Assembly: GCA_037903475.1 (NCBI GenBank)
Contig: JBAJFG010000460.1
Location: 372,001-436,000, forward strand
Source of the DNA: Ancylostoma caninum
Lineage: Eukaryota; Nematoda; Chromadorea; Rhabditida; Ancylostomatidae
Direction: 5' to 3'
Length of the DNA: 64,000 nucleotides
Both the position numbers and the translations under genes were made by a program. Position 1 is the stretch's first letter. Each line of letters begins with the position of its first letter. Of the stretch, positions 11,101-24,400 are shown piece by piece. Under the pieces are notes generated by a model. The model did not search any database. It was given only the letters and a program-made list of their open reading frames with translations, and was not told the origin of the DNA.

Positions 11101-14100
11101 GGTAGCGTTTACGCCAATCAGCTCCAGAAATTAGCGGACGCTGTTCGAGAAAGACGGCCGAGACGAGCTTTTGTCCACCTGCTCCACGATAACGCTAAGC
11201 CCCATGTAGCTAAAGAGACACGTGAAAAGTTGGAGGAGCTGGGCTGGGACACGGTTCCCCATCCACCCTATTCCCCTGATATTGCCCCCTCTGATTATCA
11301 TTTGTTTCGCCCCCTCAAGGCATTCCTGGCTAAGAAAAAATTCACCAAACTTGAAGATGTTGGAAGGGCGGTCAGCGACTTCTTTGACTCCCAGTCTCCC
11401 CAGTTCTGGGAAAAGGGGATCGCTGATCTGCCCATTAGGTGGGACATTGTAGTGGCTAATGATGGTGATTATATTGTTGAGTAAAATTCATTGTGTGCTG
11501 AATAATAAAATAAAAAAAAGGTGTCAAACGGCTCAAGACTTTCTGACCACCCTAATATTTGTTGAGAAGTAAGAATAATTTTTTGCGATTTCACAGAACG
11601 AGGCATTTTCTACTGCGAGCAGTCGATGGCTAGTACGTTCCAGCCGAGTTCCTTCTACCACCGTGTGGATTACCTGGACTACGAGAACAGAGCCTTTTAT
11701 TTGCTGTTGCATAGGCATATGCTCAACTGTGTCCACAAAAGGTGAGTGGGAAGAGTTCCAAAATCGCCTGCAAACACCGTTCTATAAACATTAAGGTGCT
11801 TCGAGACTGCACTCAACTTTGCTAAGCTGATAATGACCATGGATCCCCAAAGTAAGTTACTTTCTTTCTTTGATCCACTTTAATGTATCAAGTAGCGAGC
11901 ACAATAAATGTTAAATTAGCTCTGGTAGCTTAGAGACTAAAGCCTGTCGCGGAGAGTGCTAATGAGGTTTTATTTGCACTTACGTTGGTAATGCATATCC
12001 TACAAGGCTGGGACATTGAAAAGTCCACAGAATTATTTTTTGCTTAGATTTTTGTTTTTCGAATATTTCTGATGTATATTTACGTAATTCTGTGGCCTTT
12101 GTGTTGCCAACATAATGTATTTTTCATAAATGTTAACCGTACCATATGCAAAAAGTAATGATACCACCTGATTGCTTTTGCTATGCAGGAGATCCGCTTG
12201 CCATTCTCCTCCTTATCGATACTATCGCCATCAAAGCTAAGCAATACAAATGGCTGAAGAACTTGTATCGGTGTTGCAAGGTATCACTTGTAAAGAATGG
12301 ACTCGCCTTTTATGGTTCATCGAGAAATTTTTGCAGGAATGGAAGAATTTGGACATGCTTCCGAATTTCTGCTACTCTATGGCTCTTGCTCAGTTCCTTG
12401 ACTCGAAAACGGATGAGGACTTCATTATTGCTGATGAAATGGTCGGAAATGCGTTCATAGAAGTGGAATTTCTCACTCTTTAAAGTGAAAGTTTCAGCTG
12501 TCGCATGCCATATGTGCCTTCCCAGGTGTTGTGACCTTTTTACTGGACAAAATGCAGGTTGAGCCTGATGCCGCTGTCGAATCACATCGCCATCTTGGTA
12601 CTTTCGCTGCGAACAAGTGAATTTTTGGTGTCATCTGCATGTGATGATGATTTTATTAACTGAAATGTCTTCCAGGGAGACGGATGGTTTGAAGCTGGTC
12701 TTCAAAATGTATGTCAATGAAGCTGCTGAGTTATGGAAGGCGCCCGAGGCGCTGTCATGGTTGGAGGCTGTTACAAGAGAATGTACTGAAAGCAAAGAAT
12801 GCGAGATTGAAATGGAGAAGTGGAAGGAGAAGTGAGTACTTCAGGGATCTTATGTACGTCATCAATGGAGTCAGTATACAATATTAGCCAGAGGTTGTAA
12901 TTTGGGCAAAAAGTGCATCCGGACACTTGGAATGAAGGATATATACATATCTCTATTGCATTTATTAGTTTCGCAAGGTAATCATTCGTCCGAATGGGTC
13001 AAAATCTCCTCTACCGTAGGATTTAAGTCGACTGGCCTTTATTTATTTATTTATTTATTTATTTATTACATCACAGATGATGTGCTTGATACCGACAGTA
13101 ATTAACAAGACAAAAAGAGAATATTAGCGAGGAAAGTGTTGAGTGTACGCAAAAAAGGTATGTCTTATTGACCACCAACGACAGACATTTTCTTTGTTAC
13201 ATTTTCTTTCCAGAGAAAACTAGAATTACCGCAAAAATCAAAAATTTCCAGTGTATACGTACAATTCATTTCCATTTTAAACGATGGGTTCTTTTTGGCA
13301 TTTTGTATCCAAGCATAATCCATTTATTCAGTAGTTGGATATGGATATCATTTCAAGGCAGCCTAAGCTCAAGAGCCAACTGGGATCACTGATTACTTGA
13401 CAGATCCACTAGAAAAAGTATCTGATTTTCTAGGATAGGAATGCGGCTTACTCTAGTATCTCTTTATTCATGAGAAGACGAATGATTGTTTCTGATGTAT
13501 GAGAAATTTGACATATGATTACCTGTTTTTGAAGACAGTGGTCGGAGACCGATCCAGCACCGCCGGTCCACATTACTTCAAATCGCAGAATCTAATTGGT
13601 TTGAAATGGCGTTTATTTTGTGACTCATCTGTGAAGACTCTCTACTCATCGTTCTAATTAGCTCCCTATAAAGCATCTGATAAACATCCCCGTACAGCGT
13701 CTGATAAACAATTTCTGTATTGCACACCTATTCTATGCTCAAGATAAGTTGGCGAGTAAGGTTGCGTTAATCGCCGGTACAAATTTGGAATTAGACCGTT
13801 TTGATTCGACACGTACATGTTACGTGTTAGAACGTCGTTCTCTTGTTACAACGTCATTCTCTTATTTTCAATTTCCTCAGTGTCCAGGTTTTTTATCAGA
13901 CCAAAAAAGTGATTTCCGTTCATTAGGTGTGCAATTTTTTTTTGCTATTAACTTTGACGTGGCATGAATGAATGAGTTTCTTATCAACAGTTGCAGTTTT
14001 AATAATGTTGTGTGAAAAATAGGTGACATTCACATGCTTCTTACTCTTTTTCGTACTCTTTCTTCACCCACGAATTGTATCCCTCATCATGCTGACTTTT

Positions 14101-15995
14101 TTTTACCCCTAGTAGGCTCACCAATGAATGCTCTTCTTTCGAAACTTTCTTCTATTCCTCTTTCTGAATATCCATTCCGTGATCTTCCCAGAATATGCGG
14201 GGTTTTTACAATTTTTTGTTCTTGTCTTCCTTGGAGAAACGTGGACTCCGTGATTTTTGTTTAAATTTCATCTGCTAGTTATCATGTCTATACTGAACTA
14301 AACTTTGACAAAAGCAATATATTATATTTTAATTTCATATTCATCAGAACGAATCATTCTAATACTTTGTCTAGTTACCAGTTTTGTCTCATATGTTTTG
14401 CTTCTTTGTATACACCCTCAAACCTGTAAGCAGTCCCTTCCGTATCCAAACAATCTTCTACTAAACATTTCAAAGGCAGATTCAGCGTTGTGAAGCAGAG
14501 AAGGTTTATAACAATTGTTGAGGCATATTCGTGTTGCAATCTACTATGTCGACTACTAGTGCTGAAAATAAGTACTAAATCCCGCTTAGATTACTGTATA
14601 CCAGAGTGGTTCGTGTTCTTCGTTATGTACAGGGGAATAACAGTCGCCGGACGTTGGCAGCAATGACGAAAGGGAAGCCATTTGGCAGTAATCTGTGTAT
14701 TGTGCCGACATGGGTAGATTTGCTTCATGTTGTTGAGTCCCTAATGAAAATCGGCTTACCACTACAATAAGACTGCAAGAATGCGGATTTTCCCATGGCA
14801 TGGGTGTATTATATTCGTGAAGAAATTTTGGAATGCTACAGCGTAGGTGAAAGCCGTCTTGTTAGAAGGCTTACACCATTCACCATGATTTTGGTTTTAA
14901 CTCAAACCTTGATTAACGTGTATTCGGGCTACCAACGACAGACATTTTCTTTTTTAATTTCCACACCCGATACACTGTTCTTTCACCGCAGGGAGAGCAG
15001 ACAGTGCCGAATACTTCAGCTCTCTTGTTTTTCTCGTTTTAATATTTCTCCGTCGTAAGCTTTACCTTCCTGCTTCGGTTAGGCTTAGGTTTTATGTTTG
15101 CCATGTGACTGCACGACAAATAATGTATCTATCGAAGAAAGCTATTGAGTACATTTCTCTATACTTTCGTTTTGAAATCCTAACCGCCATCTTTGAGCTA
15201 CAAATTTTTGTTGCCACAAATATCGTCTACGTTCGGGGTCTGTTTTTATCGTAGATACAAAAAATTTCGATTGTAACTGCTGTGGAGCTTATTATAACCT
15301 CTAGAAACGTCCACTGCAGGCTCAATTGGAGGATTTGAATAATTTTTGAAGGTACTATGACTGTCCTGGATTTCAGTGAAGTGGCCCTGCTTGGATGAGA
15401 ATGACAAATCCAGATGTTTTTTTTTTCTATCTTTAGGCGACAACGTGTCTTCGTAGGGGTTCCACCGAACATACGTCGATTGGCAGTCTTACTTGGGTTA
15501 GAGTCGTCTTCTTCCAGCGTCACGAATCCTGTGCCTCCTACTAATGGGCGAGCTAGGTAGGTAAAAACTCACTGGTTAGAGTTAGATGTTTTTAGTAGTT
15601 TTTTTTAAAAATAACAATTAAGGTACACACGGGAACCAACCAATATCCAAGGACCGGATGGCTTTCTCTCTGGTTTCTTGCATTCTATTTTGCCGGAATT
15701 TGATAGCGTAAGTGGTGATAGTAATTTTTCAACAACCAATTGCTCTGCTTTACCTTTCTCCATTCCTACTTACCTTACTTTTGCTTCATTGTACAGTTTA
15801 TACTTGTGGTTGCTTAAAATCCAACTTTTTATCTATACCTGTGTAAAATTACACATGGAAATTCAGGGAGAGCATCTGGCGGACGCCCTGCAACGATTGA
15901 GGAATCAACTCCAACAAGCCATATTCCCTCCTGCTGCTAATCCGAGTGAGCAACCGCCGCCGCCACCACCTCAGGACGGCGCAGCGCCTCCATAA
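5114..15995 (+). CDS. TCF25: TCF25/NULP1 (Rqc1 family) ribosome quality control protein, complete, 15 exons
   Basis: Exons: 5114-5237, 8125-8333, 8393-8518, 8576-8672, 8742-8826, 8955-9100, 11597-11741, 11796-11851, 12189-12280, 12337-12441, 12498-12616, 12676-12831, 15437-15556, 15623-15707, 15867-15995. Phases agree throughout, giving about 597 residues. The start MSTKHLRRLIEEKEHEE resembles the MSRRALRRLRGEQ start of the family. Residues 78-94 are a lysine run. Family landmarks are GLSMELD, NPYHLNSLLLLANMFRMQED, DYENRAFYLLLHRHM, DPLAILLLIDTIAIKAK, LPNFCYSMALAQFL, CAFPGVV, AVESHRHLG and LWKAPEALSWLE. The C-terminus is proline-rich. Yeast Rqc1 and TCF25 act with Listerin on 60S subunits with stalled nascent chains. 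The last donor of the exon ending at 12441 (GTCGGA) is non-consensus; it was chosen because the joined sequence matches the family and leaves a 56-base intron. Long introns are 5238-8124, 9101-11596 (holds mariner) and 12832-15436. Confidence 0.88.
7471..7530. repeat. Perfect 16-bp inverted repeat in TCF25 intron 1
   Basis: GGTAAACATGTTGATG at 7471-7486 is followed after 28 bases by its exact reverse complement at 7515-7530. The loop contains a further ATGTTTACC. The GGTAAAC/GTTTACC theme recurs in other hairpins of this window (31.8, 41.0 and 49.2 kb). Confidence 0.6.
10305..11555 (+). mobile_element. Mariner element, 1251 bp, in a TCF25 intron
   Basis: The ends are 27-base perfect terminal inverted repeats beginning TTAGGGTGGTCAGAAAGTC (10305-10331 and inverted at 11529-11555). 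They are flanked by TA on both sides (10303-10304 and 11556-11557), the target duplication of Tc1/mariner elements. Length and ends are standard for mariner. It lies in the same direction as the host gene, inside the intron 9101-11596, without touching either splice site. The ends are identical although the transposase is broken (next entry), so the copy is probably fairly recent or mobilised in trans. Confidence 0.93.
10467..11484 (+). pseudogene. Mariner transposase, inactivated
   Basis: The reading begins at ATG 10467 with MSIPQVHIRAIIFYE, a typical mariner N-terminus, and meets TGA at 10512-10514. That frame carries recognisable helix-turn-helix residues (SGRP) as far as about 10680. After that, conserved sequence continues in another frame to the stop at 11482-11484, so there is a frameshift as well as the nonsense codon. 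The catalytic part is well kept: TGDESWVLYD (first Asp), HDNAKPH (second) and YSPDIAPSDYHLF (third). Thirty-four residues separate the last two, the D34D signature of mariner. The C-terminus LPIRWDIVVANDGDYI is also typical. The uninterrupted frame from 10507 begins in the wrong frame and is not the original start. Confidence 0.9.
13038..13067. repeat. (TTTA)n microsatellite
   Basis: About seven tandem copies of a TTTA unit in the long TCF25 intron 12832-15436. A related (ATTTT)n tract occurs near 50888-50911. Confidence 0.8.
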
Positions 15996-18900
15996 GTCTA
16001 CGTCATTCAGATGAAAGCTGTGATATTTGCTTCCTCTCACCTTTTTTGGTTGTATGCTATTGGTTTTGGGTCAATCATATGTTTCAAAAATAGAATATTT
16101 CAACATAAATTTATTCAGATTAACATGAACAATCGTAGATTCGAAGGCACAATGTTGATATCCTCTCAGCACAGATTTCAAACATATAAAATATGTAATA
16201 AGCATATGTAATAAGAGCCTAACCCGCTCATTTGTACATATCCAATAAGATATTGCTATATAAGCAGTTTACATTGCTAAATTTTTCCTAAAACCCTTAA
16301 ATGAAGTATCTGCCGTCGTGGTTAGATTCACCAGGAGAAAACAAAAAAAAAAAGAAAAAGAAAAAAAACAACAAAGGCTTCAATCGAACTCAATATAGAA
16401 TGAATTTCATGATAAAAGTTACGCACAGTGCCTCTGCTAACTCAATGGGATGACTCACTAGATACATTGCCTCCCCATTTTTTAAAGTATGAACCGCGGT
16501 TAGGTAATGCTTGAGGTGGTAAAGAATAGCTCGCAAGTTGGCAGGGTACACAAAGTTGTCTATAAAGTCAGTTTTATAAAAGAAAGAGGATCTGAGTACA
16601 GTTTCTCGAGCCGAGAGTGATTCTCTCGTAAGAGAGGAATACTAGAAAGATAAATCCCCCAGGTTCCCTATAAAATCAACAACTTCTAACAGGTTCTTGC
16701 GTCAGTCAAGCATCAGACGTGCGTTTGACTTGCGTCCGAGCTGCATCGTGGCGTTCACTGGGCACATCCTTCATCATACCGACGCAAGCGCGTCAAACTC
16801 ACGCATCATCTAATCTGAATTCTCCCGTAAACTGGCGGGTTTTTGATCCGGGAGGTGGGTGGCAGTTCCCTCTCCACGCGGGACCAATGATTTTTAGGTA
16901 ATCAACTTCGTGAAGGTGAACAATTCTCATAGAGCCACTTTTCAAAAGCATTGTTGAAGGTTCTGGACATATCATAAAAGACACCTGCCTAATTATTCTC
17001 ATTCAATGTTTTCGAAGAATACTCTTACAGCATGCTTGGGAATAAAACACCTTGAGTTAGCAGAGATGTGTGTTAATACAATTAGAGGTGTTTCTGGAAC
17101 TGAGGAACGTAGTACGAATTGGAAGCCTGACGAGAATGGATGAATTAGCTTCAGGACTGACATTTTGTGAACTACAGTCAGGTCAGAAAGTCTAAACACC
17201 AGCAGCAGTAATGGTGTGGAAAAATCCATAACTGTTCGGAAGGTGCAGCAGAAGTTTGCAATTTCCGGTAAATTCCAAGAAATTTCGAAGAATGCTTGGG
17301 CGCTAGTGTACATAAGTTTCTGTCAAAACCCTTGTCATATCAAATATTGAGTAGCTCTTCATCAGAATTCGAAGCTTTCCCACTCTTCTGACCTGACTGT
17401 AGAAACATTAGTGCGCAGGCGGCCCTGTCACGCGTTAGCCAGCGCTTATGAGCGTTTATACTCCCCGCTATACGCAGCAGGACGGCCAGGTTCAGATCGC
17501 CACTGTTCACACAACCGAGATTAGTTTCCCCCATCTCAACTCTTTTCGAGTTTCAAAGACATCATTTCGTAGGCCAGCTGTCAGGTGAAGTCCGTCGTAA
17601 TCGATACTACAACGTATACTTTGTAGAGAGATACGCGTTAACGATAACGCAACCGGAAACGCGAGAGCGGCTAGAAGAGCCCGGCTATTGACGGCTTGAT
17701 CATCTCGAAGAGGAACAATAGTGACGCCATTGCGCTGACGTACAATCCGACGGCAAAGATCAGCTCGAACCTGAAAATTTGCAATTTTTGGGCAGAGTTT
17801 TCTTGTTCAAGGATGATCCAGTGATCAAACAATAAACGTGGCTGCTTCAAGAGCGACTAGATCGTCAAATTTTGTACAACCTTGAACGGGGTGTGTATCA
17901 TCGTGAGGGAAAACGAAGCGGAGACTTCCCGCCCTCCACGATCAACTCGTCCTCTGTCGCTTTCAAATTTTGCATGGTCATGTATAGTGGAATCGCGTGC
18001 GAAGGGAACGAGTCAACCGTTTAGAGCGGGAAGAGAATTTGAACGAACCAATCGTAGAACTGTACCACGCCCCGGTTTCCCTCACAATGATACACACCCC
18101 CCTTGAATGCTGTCGTGCACTGTGCTAAGGAATGCGCACAAGCACAAAGTGCTCGCTGGAAGCGGACGGAAATGTCTGTGAAGGAAACGGATATGGCACT
18201 GATAACTGGAAGGAAGTGACGGTGGCTATGTTTTTCGCCGACAAGCTGGCAGATGTGCTTTTAGTTGCTTGGCGAACGGCACAGGTGATGGGAGAAGCGA
18301 CTCTGCCTAACAGCAGGAATACTGCGCTGACTTTAGTTGACCGTCAAAACCGTCTAAATCCGAAAGTTGCAAGCGATTTCAAGATTTCAATCGCGCCGGT
18401 GTTGAGCTTAACGATGGTTCAAAAATTGTATACATCGGCTTTCAACTGATAAGGCTATAAACCTTCAAAAATTCAATAATAGGATGCGGTCATTACTTCT
18501 GCGGCATCCTCGTACAACGGCGGCCTTCGTGCACTTTACAGGGTTTGACCATGTATTCAGTTGAAAATGTCCAAATAATCGGGATGAACTACCTCATGAA
18601 TCCAGATGTCTGGACTATCTTAGGAGAATTTGTTTAAGTTTCTGGAGAAATCGTCATGCTAGGAAAATCCATGTACAGTCCTTTGGAAAAGTGCTGTAAT
18701 TTCGGTAGGACAAGAACTTTTCAAGGGCGGAGAAACTCCTAGAGATGCCAAAAAGAGAGCTTTCGAAGTATATTTAGAATATATTATTTCGACAGTTGAT
18801 CAGAATTTGAGCAGTAAAATAGCGAAATTTTATAAGGGAGTCTTGCATTTTGTAAACTCTACATTCCACAGGTTCCAAAGGGCCTCAGATGAATTCCAAT

Positions 18901-20718
18901 CAAACGACGGATAAGGTAGTCATTTTCGGAAATGTAGGCGGTTCTCGGGCAAATTCTGTGAATACCCTTTGATTTGGTTGCATATTCGCTTTATTTTCAA
19001 ACGGCGTTCCTCACAATCCTCATCGGTGCTAGTGATTCTTCTAATATTTCAGATATTAATGGAATTTCTTCGCAAGACGCTTGGATTCTCTTGTGTTCTC
19101 CCTAATAAACGACATTTTACAGCACTCGATTAGATTTTGCACAAATTTGCATAGTCTCTTACTAGAAAAATTTCACCGGCGGGTGCATAGGTGAAAGCTA
19201 TAGGTATAAAATCTCTACGTATAGTATGAACACGCATATTCTAAAACTAACCTTATGGCACTCAAAATACTCAGAGCTCCTACAACTAAATTCGATTTTA
19301 TTACGTGGATGACCCCTCTAGATGCTTACTAAATTTGAAATTGTACTGCAAATTCGATTATTATTGTAAATTTGATTTTGTCTTATATCCCATCTCTACC
19401 GGAGAAAAGAGTGCGTACATGAGTAAAAAAAATTAACACTACCTTGTTTTTGGTCCGCTATTACCATTGATATTCCTTTGAATATTTGTTTTGATTATAT
19501 GGTTATAGAATAATTTTTTCATCAACGTTTTTTATTGGAATTCCTGCCGTAGGGCGTGAGAGAAGAAAGTGAGGCCCCCCAATATGCGAGGATCCCATCT
19601 ACTTTTCCCACGCCTCTGCCTTAGCCACCACACACCAAGATACTCTGTTCGCGGTACATTCAGGTGATGAGACGGATATGAGGAGCTCCTGATCGCCATC
19701 TTGACCACCCCTGATCGCCATATTTATCCTATGTTATGCATTCACTTCGAAGAAAATGCCTGAAATTTACCAGGAATCCAGCTGATCTCCACACTGCCAA
19801 TTATTTGAGAGTGAGTGTTGCTTCCCTTAATCTGCAATGATTCCCGTGATGAGTGGCTTGGACTGCAGGAATGAAGTAAACTAAAGTACATATTCATGGG
19901 AATCTGACAGTTCCCATTATAACGCTATTAACAAGCACTCATTAATTTAAAACTACAGATCTTGGAAAACACGACAGCCCACAATAACAGTACTTCGGGA
20001 TCTTTACCAGGTACCAAGTGGAATCAGCTGTTTAGTGGAACCTAACGTCATCCGCCTCCATGACTACGAACTCATTCACAAAACAAGCTAAGAGACAAAA
20101 GTGCCAGAACGAGGTGGAAAATTTGAGCTGCAAGAAAGAGCGTTCATCGTGTTGTCAAACTTCATGGGAAAGGTAAGGGACTAGAAGAGAATGCCTGAAC
20201 TGCTACTGACCGACGATGCGCAGCAAAATGATGTCATTCTTGAGGTACCAGTGGCATCAAACGCGATTCATGAACGTTTCACTATAGCGTCAAGTTATAA
20301 GATAAAACCCACACCTGAAGAGCACCTGAAAGGGCATCTCTGTAAAAGTATCCCCGTTTGCAAATTAACTTGCCGACCATAGAACACTTTTGAGCCACCA
20401 TTTTTTTGCGCGTCGCTTCCACAGAATTTCCCAGGCCACATGTGCACCATAAGGAAACATGAGCTCAGCCACTCTAAGGCCTTTTCTTCCCGAAGGAACA
20501 CTTGTTTTCTCCAACACGACTTTGGAACATTCTTGGAAGCCATGAAGCCATAACATCATCACAACCGAGTAGTGCTTTGGTAGTTTAACTGAATAGCAAA
20601 TAAAAGGAGAAAAAAGCTGAACATAAATGAAGTATATGTAAGTAAGCTTCCGCCATTTCCGTGTAAAAATAGCCAATTTTTTTGTTTCGAGGAATTATAC
20701 ATTAATTAATGTGAACTG
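15996..20718. other. Intergenic stretch after TCF25
   Basis: No gene is supported on either strand. The stretch holds the inverted-repeat element at 17887-18102. It also has a degenerate inverted pair near 16725-16810 (a TTTGACTTGCGTC-like arm and its diverged complement) and a short direct repeat TGATCGCCAT near 19690-19715. The rest is AT-rich and unremarkable. Confidence 0.45.
17887..18102. mobile_element. Non-autonomous inverted-repeat element flanked by TTGAA
   Basis: The left end CGGGGTGTGTATCATCGTG (17887 onward) and the inverted right end ending at 18102 match over about 26 bases with two mismatches. Both ends are bordered by TTGAA (17882-17886 and 18103-18107), a plausible 5-bp target duplication. 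The 216-bp core has no transposase. A short coding frame here is only the element interior. The superfamily is not assigned. Confidence 0.6.
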
Positions 20719-21433
20719 ATGCATTTTGGAGATGATGTGGGAGGCGAATATAATGTGAATGGAGTTCAATTCGAGCAGCATTGTTCCGTAAGAGATTTAG
20801 GCATTCTCATCGATAACTCCCTGAAATTCTCGAATCATATTGAACTAGCCGTTAAGAAGGCCTACGCCGTGCTATATCGATTATTCCGCAATATGCATAT
20901 AACTACTGCTACCATACATATTAGTGCGACTGTACAAGGCATACGTTTTACCTCATCTTGAGTATTGCTCCCAAGTTTGGAGCCCCTTTTTGAAAAAAGA
21001 CCGACTCGAGAAGGTTCAGCAGACCTTTACTCGCTTTGTTTTTCTTTGATGTCATCATTCTTCGGGCAACCATACCACACCGGACTATGAAACTCGCTTG
21101 AAAACCCTAGGAATGAAGAGCCTAGTGCAGAGACGTGCGTTTTCAGATTTGATTTTCTGCTTCCGCATCCTACGATGCAAGCTAAGGTTGAGGGCTAGCA
21201 AGTACTGGATTTCTAGACCGTGTTGCCCGCGATTTTGTGGCTTTAACTTACATTACTCTCACATAAATAGAAAGCGCTTCTTCAAACTTTATAACATACT
21301 CTTCTATAGAGTTGCAAGGTGGTTTCACCTTCTGTCGCATAACATGTTGTCATCCAGCAGCAGTGCAGCATTCAAACTGAGACTGAGGGAAGTTGACCTT
21401 TCACAAATTTTGATGGGAGGAAACCACGGATGA
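20719..21433 (+). pseudogene. Non-LTR retrotransposon reverse transcriptase, C-terminal fragment
   Basis: The translation shows the end of a CR1/Jockey-type reverse transcriptase: VRDLGILIDNSLKFSNHIE, then after a frameshift near 20920 LYKAYVLPHLEYCSQVW (the YxxxxxPxLEYCxxVWxP motif downstream of the catalytic core). This is followed by LEKVQQTFTRFVF, and after another break by a conserved-looking tail ending at 21433. The catalytic YxDD box, endonuclease and gag-like part are absent. This is a 5'-truncated, frameshifted, dead copy. Clade assignment to CR1 is tentative. Confidence 0.75.
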
Positions 21434-24400
21434 TTATTCTGTCTTTTTTCATCATGCTGTATTGGCGGTGTGGCTCCAAGCGTCTCCCGATGTTTCGCGT
21501 CGTCTTTACTTTCTCTTTTGCTCTGTGCGTTTTTGTCTTCGAAAGTCTTCTTGATTACATTTTGTATATTCTCTCCCCCCCCCCCAACTTCATTTCGTCT
21601 CGTTCGTTTGGCAAAAGTTTTTACTGGCTCTCTGCTTCGTCTTGCCCATTACATTCGATGTCCTAAGGATCCTCTTACAGTTATCCATATCTTTCCATGT
21701 CTAGGCACCTCGGAAGTGATGTGCGGAGTGGACTGAAAGTGGTGAGTTTCACCCGCCGAGGTACTCGTGGAATTCAGGCCTCTCGCTTGGTGTCCTTTCT
21801 CCCTTTTCATCGCTGGAAAGTGAGCCTTACCCTAGTCAGAGCCTCACACCATGGTTATCTTGGTCATGGACAATACAGAGTTCGTTGGGGGCCCTGTTCG
21901 GCCTTAACTATGTCTCGGTGGTGCAAGCTCCGAAAGCAGTTAGCCTAGCGGACTTGATTAGTGCTTACATTCCAGAGAGGGCATCGTGATAGTTGGAGGA
22001 GCAACACATTCCAAGTTTTGGTTCAAAAAGTGTTGTTTGTGCTTCTGTTCGTGTGTCTTATCGAAGCGTTTTCAATTTTTTTTTGAACCGGTTTTGCTAG
22101 ATTGATTTCGCTTGCCATGGAATTACTTTTTTGTATAAGGAACACCAAGAGTGTATCTATAATTAAATAAATAAAAAATAAACTGGCACAGTGTAATTCA
22201 TTAATGTGTACTGGCACAGTTGGACATTCTAGAATTTTTTCAGGACATAATACATCATTGGCGACGTATGCTGGAGGGAGGAGACAGAAAAAACTTGAGT
22301 CCTAGGTGAAGAGGGGACCAGGATGTCCCCAATTCCGAAAAAAAAAATTAAAAACAAGGTCAAAAAAGACGTGTAAGTCAATACCTTTTTTAAAACTATT
22401 CTATGGAGTAACTATGCAAATTTTTTATTGATTCTATGAAATAAAACAGAATCGTTTTGAAAATTTCGCCAACACGCTCTCAGTTGGAACCTGCTCCAAC
22501 AACTAATTGGTTAAATAATCCTATAAAAAATCCTCAGAAAGCAACACGATTTCCGAAAGTGTGAAAAAGGTCAAGGATACATGAGTTTCAAAGTAGTTCC
22601 GTAACAAAAAGCGGAGAAATCCCATGGAGCAGCTGCAAAATCCATCACTTTCTGGATCACCTAGCGTAAAAAATCATTGTTACCACGAACTTCTCATGTC
22701 CTTAGGTGATTTTCTTGCGCATATTACTCAAGTAATTCAGTGTTATGAGAATGTACTTTTACTGCAAAAGACAATCTGGATTGCATTATCGTCTAAATCA
22801 CGTAATTTAGTAGAACTACATATGATTAAAAGTGGTTCTCTTGCCACCCTCTCTCACCTAGAATTCCATTTATTCTGCCATTCTTCATACGTGGTGGTGT
22901 TTTGCTGCTTGACATGCTTTACCCGCTATTGATTCCAGTGGGAAAACATGATATTTGCGGTTCTCAAATACGTTTCCAGACAACATTCACTTCCTGCAAA
23001 ACCCGAAATATCAAAAACCAAAACGACCCGTTAGATTAACCCCTCAAATCACTAAATGTGAGGAACAAGTGCAAATCTCGCTAATGGCAGTAAATTTTGC
23101 GTTGTCGCATGTGTCCATCTGGTGCATGTAAAGAAGTCTTGAGGACGCATTCAGCCTCTGAGCAAACCTTGCATCAAGCCAAGGCTCAGGTTTCGTCACT
23201 TTTTTCAATGCAAATTCAATGACATGTTCCAGATGTTTCAAATTACTGTCATATGTGGGGCTTATAAAAAGCGTTTTCAATGAAACACTGAGCAACCAGC
23301 GGCAGAAGCGGTTTTTCTGATGCAACGAGGAGAATGAGAACATTAGACATGTTCCTTGGATTTCTGGAAGCAGAACCAGATGGCAGATGTAGAGGATCTC
23401 ACGAATTTGGTATGTACTGTTGCGAGCTCATCCGGCGATAGGTTTGCATTGTTTTCATTTCCAACTTCATAAAAAATGGATGAGACTTCAAAAAAAAGTC
23501 TAGGACAAATCCACAATTGGTCATATGATATACCATATCAAAGAAAATGCATCGAAAATAAGTCAATCGCCATCCGTATATTCAACCCGTAGAGGTGAGA
23601 ATACGCAAGAAAAGAGGCCTCCCTTAGTATCATGGTTTTGTGGTTCTTCCTGTCTGCAAGGCCGTGCAAAGAAGTTGCGTTAATTATTGGTTGGTAAATG
23701 ATAGGTTGAGGGAAATAAATGGCTACTATAAAATGCACATACATACGCCAGTACTTTGGCAAAAGTAAAAGTGGGTTCTCCCTCGAAACCACTCATGCAT
23801 TCAAGAGAAAAAAAAAGGTCGAAAAGTTGGTGAAATAAGTATCCCTCATCCAAAAGTAATAAAAAGTGGGGAAGTCCGTGAAACTACCTAAGATTGCTCC
23901 CTTTGTGCCGAAATTTTGATTTCAATAATCAGTGGCGGAATTCAGCTATGCGCTGATGGACGAGCTTCTCGAGCGAAATGTGGTTTATCTTATTGCCCTA
24001 GCTAATACTTGTTACCACGACCGAGACGAGTCATTTGGGTGAAATAAAACCATTTTTCATGTGGTAGGATTCATAAACGTTCTCGGAAGGGTTATATGCT
24101 CCCCGCTGACTTAAGGCGAAGCTTCTGCAGCAAACAGTCCTATGCGTATTTTGCTATAAGAGAATACGCTCGTTTTGTAAGAATGGGTAGATCACAACGT
24201 TCCAGGGAAACGTTCGTGAATCCATCACAGGAGTAGGAATTTAGATTAGAACAGGATTCGCCGAAACCTAACTTAGCAACGATTGTTAGAGGACACTGTC
24301 AAAGCTGAAATTCCACCGTTGTTGCACTAGTCACAGTGTGACAGCCCTCAGGTGATTCACCCCTTGAAATCCCTGGAACCCTCTCCAAGCTCTGATGGAA

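Noticed and set aside
10507..11484. 325-codon frame taken as an intact transposase
   Set aside because: Its first 55 or so codons are out of frame with the real mariner N-terminus, which starts at 10467 and is interrupted; the gene is dead.
12337..12462. Longer version of the tenth TCF25 exon ending at 12462
   Set aside because: It would leave a 35-base intron, below the usual nematode minimum. Ending at 12441 gives 56 bases and a better family match (ADEMLSHAICAFPG).
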